Source: Flavobacterium sp. SUN052
GTDB taxonomy: Bacteria; Bacteroidota; Bacteroidia; Flavobacteriales; Flavobacteriaceae
Reading direction: 5' to 3'
DNA length: 64,000 bases
NCBI RefSeq assembly: GCF_028867935.1
Contig: NZ_JAPQNS010000011.1
Location: forward strand, 1-64,000
Part shown: positions 52,001-60,267 of the stretch, one piece after another
How the letters are laid out: every line of letters starts with the position of its first letter
Numbering within the stretch: the stretch's first letter is position 1
Position numbers and translations under genes: made by a program
The notes under the pieces: generated by a model
The model's input: the letters and a program-made list of their open reading frames with translations, nothing else
Databases searched by the model: none
What the model was told of the DNA's origin: nothing

Positions 52001-52093
52001 TTGCACCACGAAAGCTTCAATGAGATACCCCAGAAACTCGTGTTCTAAAAGGGAATATACGATCTGAAAAGGTTCACTCGGCGAGACTTTCAT
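49070..52093 (-). CDS. SNF2-family DEAD/DEAH-box helicase, long Bacteroidota type
   Basis: The 1007-residue cytoplasmic protein has an N-terminal half of about 520 residues with no assigned catalytic role, and a C-terminal Swi2/Snf2 ATPase. The Walker A is [11 protein letters not shown] (about 565-575), motif II is DESQ in the place of DEAH (about 670), motif III is LTGTPLEN, and the C-terminal lobe ends with [21 protein letters not shown]. Such proteins translocate on DNA and may remodel nucleoprotein or RNA polymerase complexes, as RapA does. No methyltransferase or defence partner is adjacent, so a defence role is not supported. A perfect -7 element for this strand lies at 52169-52176. Confidence 0.92.
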   Translation of the reverse strand: [1007 protein letters not shown]

Positions 52094-52168
52094 GAGACTA
52101 TTCTACTGACCCAACTCCAAAGCTATTCAATTAACTAAATCATGGGTGCGTTTTTTATGGAACGGTCT

Positions 52169-52176
52169 CAAATATA
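52169..52176 (-). promoter_or_regulatory. -7 promoter element TATATTTG of the SNF2 gene
   Basis: CAAATATA on the + strand is TATATTTG on the minus strand, 75 bp before the helicase start, leaving a leader of about 70 nt. Confidence 0.5.
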
Positions 52177-52266
52177 CGAACCACGATGGCAATACAAAGT
52201 TGTGGTCAAAATAAAGGGTATTTTTGTCATTTATCCGATCAACAGTACCTTTTACAGCCTTATTGC

Positions 52267-52890
52267 ATGCTCTTTGACGATACATTTCAAACATTGGCCG
52301 AGCCCATCGAAGGTCAGTTTCGCGATCGGGGAAGCCGGTTTCTGGCTTTCGCCTACCCTATCCGTACGGAAACTGACGCTAAAAAACTGCTAGACGCACT
52401 CCGGCACGAACATCCAAAAGCAAATCACCACTGTTACGCCTATCGACTGGGTTTAGACAAAAATCAGTACCGGGCCAGTGATGATGGCGAACCCAATGGG
52501 TCGGCCGGGAGGCCCATTCTAAATACGATTTATGGCCATGATCAGCCGGGTAAACCCTTCACTAATGTACTGGTTGTGGTCGTTCGGTACTTTGGCGGTA
52601 CGCTGCTGGGTGTTCCAGGTCTTATTAATGCGTATAAAATGGCTACTGCCGATGCCCTGGCCAACGCTCGAATGGAAAACCGCACCGTAAACGAATCGTA
52701 CCGGATTCGCTTCGGCTTTGAACAGATGAATGCTGTTATGCGGATTGTGAAAGAAAGTCAGGTGACGGTTCTAAACCAGTCGTTCGATACACAATGTGCC
52801 ATTGATATTGAGGTTCGCAAAACAGCCGCAGTGAGTGTTACAGATCGGTTTGCAAACGTCAGAGGGGTAAACGTAGAGTGGGTAAACTAG
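52267..52890 (+). CDS. yigZ: YigZ/IMPACT family protein
   Basis: From the ATG at 52267 this 207-residue protein matches the YigZ (UPF0029/IMPACT) family in length and sequence. It has the N-terminal domain with SRFLAFAYPIRTETDAKKLLDAL, the HHCYAYRLG and ASDDGEPNGSAGRPIL motif, VVVVRYFGGTLLGVPGLINAYK, and a C-terminal ferredoxin-like DUF1949 domain. The cellular role is uncertain; relatives bind ribosome-associated or translation factors. It is divergent from the SNF2 gene. Longer open frames reach 52142 and 52186 but add no family sequence. Confidence 0.92.
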   Translation: MLFDDTFQTLAEPIEGQFRDRGSRFLAFAYPIRTETDAKKLLDALRHEHPKANHHCYAYRLGLDKNQYRASDDGEPNGSAGRPILNTIYGHDQPGKPFTNVLVVVVRYFGGTLLGVPGLINAYKMATADALANARMENRTVNESYRIRFGFEQMNAVMRIVKESQVTVLNQSFDTQCAIDIEVRKTAAVSVTDRFANVRGVNVEWVN

Positions 52891-52956
52891 AGTCGCTCTC
52901 AACTAAACCATTGGTCGTCAATTGCTGTTGGTTAGTTAGTACACTTCTCCTTTAGT

Positions 52957-54033
52957 ATGTCTTTGCGTTTAGAACTCAAGACGCCCGTTATCGACGATCG
53001 ACCTGTTTTTGTGACGGGTAATTTTTGCAACTGGCATCCCCATATTGATTTTTTAGAGTTACAACCCGTTGAGCCGGGTCACTATACACTAGAATTTCCA
53101 ACTGACTTTAACTTGCCCGACGTAGTCGAATATAAATACACGCGGGGCAGCTGGGATCATGTTGAATTGAGTGGCGCGGGCGAGGCATCACCCAACCGAA
53201 TTCTACTGACAGGCACTGATTTTCAGCAGGATTATGTGCCACATTGGCGCTGGTTTGGCAGCCCGTTTAAGCAAGAACACCTTCCTCTTGAGGAATTACT
53301 GAGCGATGAGTTTAGCTCTCCTGAACTCGGTTCGGTCCGGCGCATCACGGTGATCTTACCGTATGACTATCACCAGAATCCAACCAAACGATATCCCGTT
53401 CTCTATCTCAACGATGGTCAAAACTTAGTGGGCGAAGGTGTTGGCTATGGCACTTGGGGAATTGAACAAAAAATGGCGATTTTGGCTGCCCGGCAACATC
53501 ACGAAGTAATTCTGGTGAGCATTGACCACGGGCGCGAAAACCGCATCAACGAGTTCACTATTGGAAAAACCCGGATGGGTAAGGGACGGGGGAGGCACTA
53601 CCTCAACTTCGTAGCCAATACGCTCAAACCCGTTATCGACGGCCACCTCCGCACCCTGCCCGACTCAGAGCATACGGGTATTGGCGGTAGTTCGCTCGGT
53701 GGCTTGATTAGTATTTATGGTGGATTACTACGCCCCGAGGTATTTGGACGACTGATGGTATTTTCACCTTCACTCTGGATTTCCCCCAAGATTTATTTTG
53801 ACGCCATCCAGTTTAAAACTCCAGCGCCCATGCGGGTTTATGTGTACGGGGGCGAGGCCGAGTCACGCTACATGGTACCCAACTTACAACGCTTCCAGGA
53901 TTCACTTTTAAAGCAGTGCTATAATGGTCAACCCATCGACATTTACCTCTCGGTCGACCCCGCCGGTACTCATCAGGAAACCCATTGGGGCCGCGAGTTC
54001 CCGGCAGCGTTGGAGTGGTTATTTTATTCTTGA
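52957..54033 (+). CDS. Enterochelin-esterase-like alpha/beta hydrolase with N-terminal CBM48-like domain
   Basis: The 358-residue protein has no signal peptide. Residues 1-95 form an early-set domain (FVTGNFCNWHPHIDF, YTLEFPTDFNLPDVVEYKYTRGSWDHVE), as in CBM48/glycogen-binding-like modules of esterases. The rest is an esterase D/Fes-like domain with YPVLYLNDGQNL, the nucleophile Ser246 in GIGGSSLGGL, and HQETHWGREFP holding the histidine. Such proteins hydrolyse siderophore or sugar esters. No siderophore uptake genes are nearby, so the substrate is open. Its end is 38 bp from the convergent toxin gene. Confidence 0.82.
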   Translation: MSLRLELKTPVIDDRPVFVTGNFCNWHPHIDFLELQPVEPGHYTLEFPTDFNLPDVVEYKYTRGSWDHVELSGAGEASPNRILLTGTDFQQDYVPHWRWFGSPFKQEHLPLEELLSDEFSSPELGSVRRITVILPYDYHQNPTKRYPVLYLNDGQNLVGEGVGYGTWGIEQKMAILAARQHHEVILVSIDHGRENRINEFTIGKTRMGKGRGRHYLNFVANTLKPVIDGHLRTLPDSEHTGIGGSSLGGLISIYGGLLRPEVFGRLMVFSPSLWISPKIYFDAIQFKTPAPMRVYVYGGEAESRYMVPNLQRFQDSLLKQCYNGQPIDIYLSVDPAGTHQETHWGREFPAALEWLFYS

Positions 54034-54071
54034 GAACGATTATCTCTAAATGATAATACCTCAACAAGATT

Positions 54072-54308
54072 CTAGGTTTCTGTAACTCGATAGTACATCA
54101 CCACAAATCTATTCACTGTACATTCACGAATTGCAGGTTCCGACCTGGAAGCTCTGTACAAGAAGGGATTAGTTTCAAGTCTTCTTAACTTATCAGAAAG
54201 CGATGCGAGAAAGTCCGTTTTCACGGTATTTGGCCAGTTGTCGCCAATAAAATTAACAATCCAATCTAAATCTATTTCGGCCTGATCAGTAAATAGAATG
54301 GTATACAT
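54072..54308 (-). CDS. ParE/RelE-family toxin
   Basis: The 78-residue protein fits the RelE/ParE toxin fold: FTDQAEIDLDWIVNFI (first helix), a central LRRLETNPFLYRAS, and the C-terminal strand RECTVNRFVVMYYRV, where ParE proteins have a conserved Arg and aromatic residues. ParE toxins poison gyrase and RelE toxins cut mRNA; the sequence does not decide between these. It lies 6 bp after the antitoxin gene, in the usual antitoxin-first order. The pair sits between two + strand genes and is transcribed from the minus-strand promoter at 54562-54569. Confidence 0.78.
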   Translation of the reverse strand: MYTILFTDQAEIDLDWIVNFIGDNWPNTVKTDFLASLSDKLRRLETNPFLYRASRSEPAIRECTVNRFVVMYYRVTET

Positions 54309-54314
54309 TAACCC

Positions 54315-54542
54315 TTACAAGTATTTGTTCAGAACTTGCTGGTAAGGTTTCGACCGACCAGCATCTGCATCAGAAACCCCTTTTTTGATAGCCAAACGCT
54401 GATTTTCAGTAAGAGCATCCCAAAAATCAGGTTCAGGGGTAGCTTTTTGTTCAAGAATGATATAAACAGCCTTTAAGAACTGTTCATCATTTATTTCGTC
54501 AACAAGCTGATGGATAGCTGATTTTGTTTCAATCGTTGACAT
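54315..54542 (-). CDS. Antitoxin of the ParE-type pair
   Basis: The 75-residue protein has an N-terminal helical part (ETKSAIHQLVDEINDEQFLKAVYIIL) and a C-terminal part (PDFWDALTENQRLAIKKGVSDADAGRSKPYQQVL) typical of small Bacteroidota antitoxins partnered with RelE/ParE toxins. The second part probably wraps the toxin. I see no clear ribbon-helix-helix DNA-binding motif, so autoregulation is uncertain. It starts 44 bp from the divergent aminopeptidase gene. Confidence 0.72.
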   Translation of the reverse strand: MSTIETKSAIHQLVDEINDEQFLKAVYIILEQKATPEPDFWDALTENQRLAIKKGVSDADAGRSKPYQQVLNKYL

Positions 54543-54561
54543 ACAATACCGGTTATTTTAC

Positions 54562-54569
54562 CAAATATA
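54562..54569 (-). promoter_or_regulatory. -7 promoter element TATATTTG of the toxin-antitoxin operon
   Basis: CAAATATA on the + strand is a perfect TAnnTTTG on the minus strand, 19 bp before the antitoxin ATG; the leader would be only about a dozen nucleotides. Confidence 0.5.
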
Positions 54570-54586
54570 CGTACAAAACTAGTCAA

Positions 54587-56053
54587 ATGACAATTACAAT
54601 TTCTCCCACTGCTGACGCTGACGCAACCATTATTCCGCTTGTTCAAAACGATGATTTAGCTAATCAGTTAGCTCGTTTGGCTGCTACGCTAAACATCTCA
54701 ATCGCTGCTTTACAAGCTGATTTCAAGGCAGACGCCAAAGAAGTATTACCAGTTTATCAGACAGATGGCCACAAAACCTATTTGTTAGGAATGGGTAAAG
54801 ATCCACAGGTGAATGATTGGTTTCGACTGCTCCGTAGGTTCTTTTTCGATCAGAAAGTCCGGCTTCCCAGGCATGTTGCTGTTGACCTTCGCGTATTTGA
54901 CGAAACGCAGGATGTTGCTTCTGCAATTGAGGGGGCGGTGCTGGGCATTCGTGGTGGGAGCTACGACTTAAAACTATATCAAACGGATAAACCCGTAGGC
55001 CCGACCATTTATAGTCCAGAAGGACAAGTATACCTGCTGGTTGCCAATGAATCGACTGCTACCGAAGCCTTAAACCGAGCCGAGGCTATTGCTCAAACTC
55101 AGCGCGAGATAATTGACCTAATGAATGCGCCGGGAAATTATAAAACCCCGCAAACGCTGGCTGATTGGGCTGTTCAGTCGGGTGCAAAGCATGGGTATAG
55201 CGTTCGGGTGCTGAATAAAGCCCAGATCGAAGCCGAGGGCCTGCTCGCTTTACTATCGGTAAACCGTGGTAGTGATCATGAGCCAGCATTTATTATTTGC
55301 GAGTACGTTCCGGCAGGCGTCGAAAACCCAAAAAAGGTGGGTTTAGTGGGCAAAGGAATCACGTTCGACACTGGCGGTATCTCTATTAAGCCATCAACCA
55401 GCATGCACCTCATGAAGAGTGATATGGGTGGGGCGGCTGCTGTGATGGGAACGCTCGAAGTGGCCGCCAAACTACAGTTGCCCGTTCACCTAATTGGCAT
55501 TGTGCCCTCAACAGAAAACATGGTCGATGGCAGTGCGACAAAACCGGGCGATGTCATTGACTCGTACATTGGCAAAACCATCGAAGTTATTGACACCGAT
55601 GCCGAAGGACGCATTATTCTGGCCGACGGCCTGGGGTACATGGTGCGCAATTACCAACCCGATGTCTTGATTGACCTGGCTACCCTAACCGGGAGCGTGA
55701 TTGCTACACTTGGCTACCATGCAGCTGGTTTATTTACCAACAACGACGAACTGGCGGCTCAACTCACCCAGTCAGCCGATCAAACTGGCGAACGGCTCTG
55801 GCGGCTCCCCCTCTGGGATGTTTACGCAGAGGACATCAAGTCCGACGTGGCCGACCTGAAAAATTTCAGTGGCAAGCCATTGGCCGGAGCCATCACAGCC
55901 GGAAAGTTTCTGGAAGTTTTCACGGAAAAACATCCCGCCTGGGCTCATTTAGACATTGCAGGCACGGCCTTCGGAGATAATGAATTTGGGAGTCAGAAAA
56001 ATGGAACCGGGTTCGGTATTCGGTTACTGATTGACTGGCTGATGAAGGGATAG
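54587..56053 (+). CDS. Leucyl aminopeptidase (M17)
   Basis: From the ATG at 54587 this 488-residue protein has an N-terminal macro-like domain and the M17 catalytic domain. VGLVGKGITFDTGGISIKPS holds the first metal-site Lys and Asp, MKSDMGGAAAVMG the second, and VIDTDAEGRIILADGL the signature Asp, Glu and Arg, followed by DLATLTG. The enzyme is a hexameric, two-metal cytosolic aminopeptidase for peptide turnover. The frame extends upstream to 54524 into the antitoxin gene, but that part is not M17 sequence. Confidence 0.93.
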   Translation: MTITISPTADADATIIPLVQNDDLANQLARLAATLNISIAALQADFKADAKEVLPVYQTDGHKTYLLGMGKDPQVNDWFRLLRRFFFDQKVRLPRHVAVDLRVFDETQDVASAIEGAVLGIRGGSYDLKLYQTDKPVGPTIYSPEGQVYLLVANESTATEALNRAEAIAQTQREIIDLMNAPGNYKTPQTLADWAVQSGAKHGYSVRVLNKAQIEAEGLLALLSVNRGSDHEPAFIICEYVPAGVENPKKVGLVGKGITFDTGGISIKPSTSMHLMKSDMGGAAAVMGTLEVAAKLQLPVHLIGIVPSTENMVDGSATKPGDVIDSYIGKTIEVIDTDAEGRIILADGLGYMVRNYQPDVLIDLATLTGSVIATLGYHAAGLFTNNDELAAQLTQSADQTGERLWRLPLWDVYAEDIKSDVADLKNFSGKPLAGAITAGKFLEVFTEKHPAWAHLDIAGTAFGDNEFGSQKNGTGFGIRLLIDWLMKG

Positions 56054-56071
56054 GAACGCGGATTGAGTATT

Positions 56072-56108
56072 TATAGCGGTTGGGCAGTTGAGTTGCTTAA
56101 CCGCTATA
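56072..56108. terminator. Hairpin between convergent genes (candidate bidirectional terminator)
   Basis: TATAGCGGTT (56072-56081) pairs exactly with AACCGCTATA (56099-56108), and the stem continues inward with GGGCA/TTGCTT-type pairs. It lies between the aminopeptidase and ABC permease stop codons. The flanks are A/T-rich but there is no long T-tract. Confidence 0.6.
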
Positions 56109-56113
56109 GCTAT

Positions 56114-57775
56114 TTATTCCAATACAATCTGATCCCAGCCTGTTTGCCTGTACCGGGAAAACAGATACCAGAAAATAGCGATTGAAAAGGGCACGGCTAC
56201 CCATACACCATATGGAATCAGCGTGAGGCCGTAATGAGCCCCGGCGATAAGCCCTAAAATGAGCAAAACCAAAAAACCCCGTGCCGTATTACTTCGGTTC
56301 ACCACATCCTGAGCAATCGAAAAGGGTAGCTTCCGATCCGTTGCCATTGCCGCCGATATGCTCATAATGAGTGAATTGCTAAAGGCCAATATAATATCGT
56401 CGATTTTATCGAGCCCGAAACGCCAGGCGATGTAAATGGCGACCAACACATAAAACGGTATCATCAGCTTGGCGATTAACGCTTTCATTGAACCGGACAG
56501 AATCTCTCCAGGGCGGCTAATGGGTGCGCTACCATAGACCCAGGCAGCTTTGAAATCATCGGACGCGCTGAGTTGATACTGAGCCGTCATAACAAACAGG
56601 CCCGTGTAGTAAAGCGCAAACAGATAAAACCCACTTGATTTCCCAAACGACCCAAACCCACCTACCGACATCGCGACGATGTAGGCCAACCCAAAACCCA
56701 GTTGCGGGTATGTTTTAAGCTTGAATTTACGGTCACGGGCTGTTACCCGCCAAGTAAATCCAAAAGCAGCCCGTTCAAGGGGGTTATCGGTTAATAATCG
56801 GCTTAACCGTTGCATGGTAGAACTGGTTTGTTCAGGCCCCGTTTTAACCGCTGCCGGAGTACTACCCTGCTCTAAACCAGCCAGACGGGCATTGAACACC
56901 GGCCCTAACACCCGGTTCATCACCCACAAACCAGCGAAGGGTAGTACGATTGCTAAACCCGCTAGCAATGCGTGTGGCCCGTCGAAAACGGGCTGAGCTA
57001 CCATATCAACCGCCCCTGCCATCCACATGGGCGGTACCAAATAAAACCAGTTTTGCCATTCTACCGCTTCTGTCAGCATATCCTGGTTCATGAGCCGGGG
57101 CACCAACTGATAGCTACCATAAAACACAATGGCCATCACAATCTGGAAGTAGTTGATAACCTCCCGAAGTCGCTCTTCGCTCGTAAACTGCATAAGCAAC
57201 AGGTAGAACACATTGGTCAAGAACACCATCAGAACAGAGGACAGCAGGCTCATTGCCAGGAACAGTATACCTGCCAGCGCCCCGAACCGCATGATTACAA
57301 TGATCAGACCACACAGCGATAAAGCCAGCGTAATCGAAAACAGGTAACCTGCAATATGCACAATTCGCGAGAGCAGTAAAGTCCGGCCGCTGACGGGACG
57401 GGGCAGGATTATTTGATTATCGGCTGAGTCGAGGATGAGCGAAGAAAAGTCGGAGAGCAGCGTCATGGCGCAAAACACCATGAGGTAAGAAAACGTGACC
57501 GTCAGCGGAATAAAAAGGGCTTCTTTGGGTGGAATGGCCAGCATACTGAATCCTGTAAATACCCCGAAAAAGGCATACATGCCTAGAACGATCAGGAATT
57601 GGTTATTTTTCTCACCCGTTTTATTTTGCCCATACCGCCCTAAACTCGCGTAGCTCCGGCGGTTATCCATAGTCAGCTTAACATCCACAATGGCCCGTAA
57701 AGCCACCGGGTCGGCCCCCAAAAGTCTCCAGACAGGATTCAGTCGGACCACAAACCAGAGTACAATTGGTTTCAT
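56114..57775 (-). CDS. ABC exporter permease
   Basis: The 553-residue integral membrane protein has about twelve hydrophobic segments. It lacks an ATPase domain and shows no extracytoplasmic MacB-type domain. Segments such as NNQFLIVLGMYAFFGVFTGFSML and LDSADNQIILPRPVSGRTLLLSRIVHIAGYLF are like putative ABC exporter permeases of the ABC-2 type in Bacteroidota. It follows the ATPase gene by 51 bp on the same strand, so the two form one exporter. The substrate is unknown. Confidence 0.78.
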   Translation of the reverse strand: MKPIVLWFVVRLNPVWRLLGADPVALRAIVDVKLTMDNRRSYASLGRYGQNKTGEKNNQFLIVLGMYAFFGVFTGFSMLAIPPKEALFIPLTVTFSYLMVFCAMTLLSDFSSLILDSADNQIILPRPVSGRTLLLSRIVHIAGYLFSITLALSLCGLIIVIMRFGALAGILFLAMSLLSSVLMVFLTNVFYLLLMQFTSEERLREVINYFQIVMAIVFYGSYQLVPRLMNQDMLTEAVEWQNWFYLVPPMWMAGAVDMVAQPVFDGPHALLAGLAIVLPFAGLWVMNRVLGPVFNARLAGLEQGSTPAAVKTGPEQTSSTMQRLSRLLTDNPLERAAFGFTWRVTARDRKFKLKTYPQLGFGLAYIVAMSVGGFGSFGKSSGFYLFALYYTGLFVMTAQYQLSASDDFKAAWVYGSAPISRPGEILSGSMKALIAKLMIPFYVLVAIYIAWRFGLDKIDDIILAFSNSLIMSISAAMATDRKLPFSIAQDVVNRSNTARGFLVLLILGLIAGAHYGLTLIPYGVWVAVPFSIAIFWYLFSRYRQTGWDQIVLE

Positions 57776-57826
57776 AGTTCTTGGTAATTATGTTGGCAGG
57801 TCGGGGGACCTGCCGACACTTGACTC

Positions 57827-58600
57827 TTACTTCGTAAGCGTATTAATAAACTCCGTTGCCGTATCCTGTTGATCGTCACTGCCGGTTAGTTGGCCAAACA
57901 ATTGCTCCAGGGAGCCGCTATGCTGGTGTTGCAATTCAGCAAAGGTTCCATCAGCGATGATCTGTCCGGCGTTAATGATAATGATCCGATCCGAAATTTT
58001 CTCAACCACATCCATGATATGCGAACTGTAGAACACCGTTTTTCCGGCATCGGCCAATTGGCGTATAATAGCTTTCACCAGCACTACCGCATTAGCATCT
58101 AAGCCCGACAGTGGCTCATCGAGGAATATGATTTCGGGGTTATGAATCAGGCCCGAAATAAGAAGCACTTTCTGGCGCATACCCTTCGAAAACGTAGTCA
58201 TGCGGGCATTTACGTGGCCACTTAACTCAAACAGGCCCAGCAAATCAAAAGCACGACGCTCAATGGTAATTTCATCCATTCCGTAGAGCTGCCCAATAAA
58301 CTGAAGATATTCCATGGGCGTCAGCGTATCATACAAAGCAGCATTTTCGGGAACATAGCCGATGCGGCTTTTCACGGCAATAGGGTCGGTTTTCACGTCA
58401 TGGCCCAACACCGACACCTGTCCTTCGAAATCGGTGAGCAGACCAATCAGAACTTTTAGTGTTGTGGATTTACCCGCCCCATTTGGGCCAATATAACCTA
58501 CCACCTGACCTGCTTCAACAGAGAGGTTAATCCCTTTCAGAACATGGGTAGAACTGTAATACTTGTGCAGATTCTGAATCTGAATAACTGGATTGCTCAT
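57827..58600 (-). CDS. ABC transporter ATP-binding protein
   Basis: This 257-residue ATPase has the Walker A IGPNGAGKST (residues 38-46), a signature FSKGMRQKV in the degenerate form usual for ABC-2 exporters, the Walker B IIFLDEPLSGLDA, and a switch His in VFYSSHIMDVVEK. The C-terminal part (after about 215) is a short regulatory tail. It pairs with the downstream permease as an exporter of drugs, lipids or antibiotics. A strong hairpin at 58633-58678 separates it from the upstream gene pair, so it is probably transcribed separately. Confidence 0.9.
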   Translation of the reverse strand: MSNPVIQIQNLHKYYSSTHVLKGINLSVEAGQVVGYIGPNGAGKSTTLKVLIGLLTDFEGQVSVLGHDVKTDPIAVKSRIGYVPENAALYDTLTPMEYLQFIGQLYGMDEITIERRAFDLLGLFELSGHVNARMTTFSKGMRQKVLLISGLIHNPEIIFLDEPLSGLDANAVVLVKAIIRQLADAGKTVFYSSHIMDVVEKISDRIIIINAGQIIADGTFAELQHQHSGSLEQLFGQLTGSDDQQDTATEFINTLTK

Positions 58601-58632
58601 TCAGGAAAGTTGTCTTACTAGGCTTGAAAGTT

Positions 58633-58678
58633 AACCAAAAGTCCCGTTCAGACAGGTATCCGAACGGGACTTTTGGTT
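58633..58678. terminator. Perfect 17-bp hairpin between DUF2442 and the ABC ATPase gene
   Basis: AACCAAAAGTCCCGTTC (58633-58649) pairs exactly with GAACGGGACTTTTGGTT (58662-58678) around a 12-nt loop. Read on the minus strand it follows the DUF2442 stop by about 20 bp and precedes the ABC gene, as an operon terminator would. Confidence 0.85.
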
Positions 58679-58696
58679 GTTTTACTGGCTAAAAGG

Positions 58697-58969
58697 CTAC
58701 GAGGCTTTGTAGCGATACTGTTGTTCACGACCCAGGAACTGCTCTAAATGAAAAATTTCATCTGTGTCTTGAAACATTAATAGTTGATCATCCACAATTG
58801 ATAGCCTACGACGTTGCAAAGGAGTCAGTGCTTCAATAGAAGGAAATTTTGCCAATGGACTCATCAATATCCGACCATCAGCAAGATATAGAGTGATAAA
58901 CCCTTTTCTGGCAAAACTAACTCTTTCTATAACAGGCTTTATAGCCACAAAACCTTCTGGATTTTTCAT
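58697..58969 (-). CDS. DUF2442 protein
   Basis: The 90-residue protein matches DUF2442: LYLADGRILMSPLAKFPSIEALTPLQRRRLSIVDDQLL and DEIFHLEQFL. The family is small and acidic at the end. It usually lies next to a DUF4160 protein, as here (6 bp downstream of it), and such pairs have been suspected of being toxin-antitoxin-like; this is not proven. It is the last gene of the asd transcript. Confidence 0.85.
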   Translation of the reverse strand: MKNPEGFVAIKPVIERVSFARKGFITLYLADGRILMSPLAKFPSIEALTPLQRRRLSIVDDQLLMFQDTDEIFHLEQFLGREQQYRYKAS

Positions 58970-58975
58970 GGCGCA

Positions 58976-59254
58976 CTAGTTGTTTAAGTTTAGCAAAACA
59001 ACATTCTTACCTTCGGCAAAGTTGCGAATCTGTTCCAATACGGTTTCCTGATTCGTAGCCAAAACGCGCTGACATTCTCTCAACTCTTTATCAGACAAAC
59101 TACCACGTTCAAAAACTTCGAGTGTATCTAACCAAATTTTAGCTGACCGTCGCCTACCTCTCTTATTATTGCTAACATGAAGGTGAGCTCGCTCTGCTAA
59201 ATCGTAAGCATATAGGAAAAACACTAGATTCTTGTAAATAGCGATTTTAGGCAT
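58976..59254 (-). CDS. DUF4160 protein
   Basis: The 92-residue protein matches DUF4160: MPKIAIYKNLVFFLY at the start, a HLHVSNNKRGRRRSAKIWL block in the place of the usual HxHV motif, and a helical C-terminal part. Its ATG shares one base with the asd stop (TGATG), so it is translated in coupling with asd. It precedes DUF2442 by 6 bp. No function is established; a DNA- or RNA-binding role is suggested only by the basic block. Confidence 0.85.
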   Translation of the reverse strand: MPKIAIYKNLVFFLYAYDLAERAHLHVSNNKRGRRRSAKIWLDTLEVFERGSLSDKELRECQRVLATNQETVLEQIRNFAEGKNVVLLNLNN

Positions 59255-60267
59255 CAGGCCACCACAGCTTCAGCATTTACCAACTCGTGCTTCACTAAAT
59301 ATTCAGCGATTTGTACGGCGTTGGTGGCAGCTCCTTTGCGGAGGTTATCGGCTACACACCAGAAATTGAGCGTATTGGGTTGTGACTCATCACGCCGGAT
59401 ACGGCCAACAAATACCTCGTCGCGCCCGTGGGCCGTGAGCGGCATTGGGTAGATTTTATTAGCGGGGTCATCCTGCACAATCACGCCTTCGGCATTACGC
59501 AGCAACTCTGTCACTTCAGCCAGATCGAAATCGTCCTCAAACTCAACGTTAATGGCTTCTGAGTGTCCGCCAATAGTTGGAATACGAACGGTGGTAGCCG
59601 TTACGCGGATACTATCGTCACCCATAATTTTCTTGGTCTCATTCACCATCTTCATCTCCTCTTTGGTGTAGCCATTATCGAGAAACACATCAATGTGGGG
59701 CAACACATTAAGGTCAATGGGGTGCGGGTACACTTTCGAAACACTGGTATCGCCACTGCGCTCAGCAAACAGCTGGTCAACAGCCGCTTTACCCGTTCCT
59801 GTTACCGACTGGTATGTTGACACCACTATCCGCTTGATTTTATACCGATCATGTAGTGGTTTTAGCGCTACAACCATCTGAATGGTTGAGCAATTAGGAT
59901 TGGCAATGATCTTATCGTCGGCAGTCAGCACAGTGGCGTTCACTTCGGGCACGATCAATTTTTTGGTCGGGTCCATGCGCCATGCCGATGAGTTATCGAT
60001 TACAGTAATACCGGCTTCGGCAAATTTTGGAGCCAAAGCGGTTGAGGTGCCACCACCTGCCGAGAAAATCGCAAAGGCCGGTTTGGCCGCGATTGCGTCT
60101 TCAAAACTTACCACTGTGTAGGGCTTTCCCTTGAACTCAACCTGTTTACCAACCGAACGTTCAGAAGCAACAGGAATAAGTTCGGTGACGGGGAAGTTAC
60201 GTTCAGCCAACACCTTCAGGATCTCGCTACCAACCAGGCCGGTAGCCCCAACGACTGCGATTTTCAT
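59254..60267 (-). CDS. asd: Aspartate-semialdehyde dehydrogenase
   Basis: The 337-residue enzyme has the NADP-binding VVGATGLVGSEIL, the catalytic Cys126 in NPNCSTIQ, and VSTYQSVTGTGKAA. The C-terminal IPTIGGHSEAINVEF holds the substrate-binding His. It reduces aspartyl phosphate to aspartate semialdehyde for lysine (diaminopimelate), threonine and methionine synthesis. Length and active site are normal. Its stop codon overlaps the ATG of DUF4160. A perfect minus-strand -7 element lies at 60333-60340 and a palindrome further upstream. Confidence 0.96.
   Translation of the reverse strand: MKIAVVGATGLVGSEILKVLAERNFPVTELIPVASERSVGKQVEFKGKPYTVVSFEDAIAAKPAFAIFSAGGGTSTALAPKFAEAGITVIDNSSAWRMDPTKKLIVPEVNATVLTADDKIIANPNCSTIQMVVALKPLHDRYKIKRIVVSTYQSVTGTGKAAVDQLFAERSGDTSVSKVYPHPIDLNVLPHIDVFLDNGYTKEEMKMVNETKKIMGDDSIRVTATTVRIPTIGGHSEAINVEFEDDFDLAEVTELLRNAEGVIVQDDPANKIYPMPLTAHGRDEVFVGRIRRDESQPNTLNFWCVADNLRKGAATNAVQIAEYLVKHELVNAEAVVA

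Noticed and set aside
49070..52093. Anti-phage defence system based on the SNF2 helicase
   Set aside because: No nuclease, methyltransferase or other defence partner flanks it. The long form with this N-terminal half is common in Bacteroidota chromosomes.
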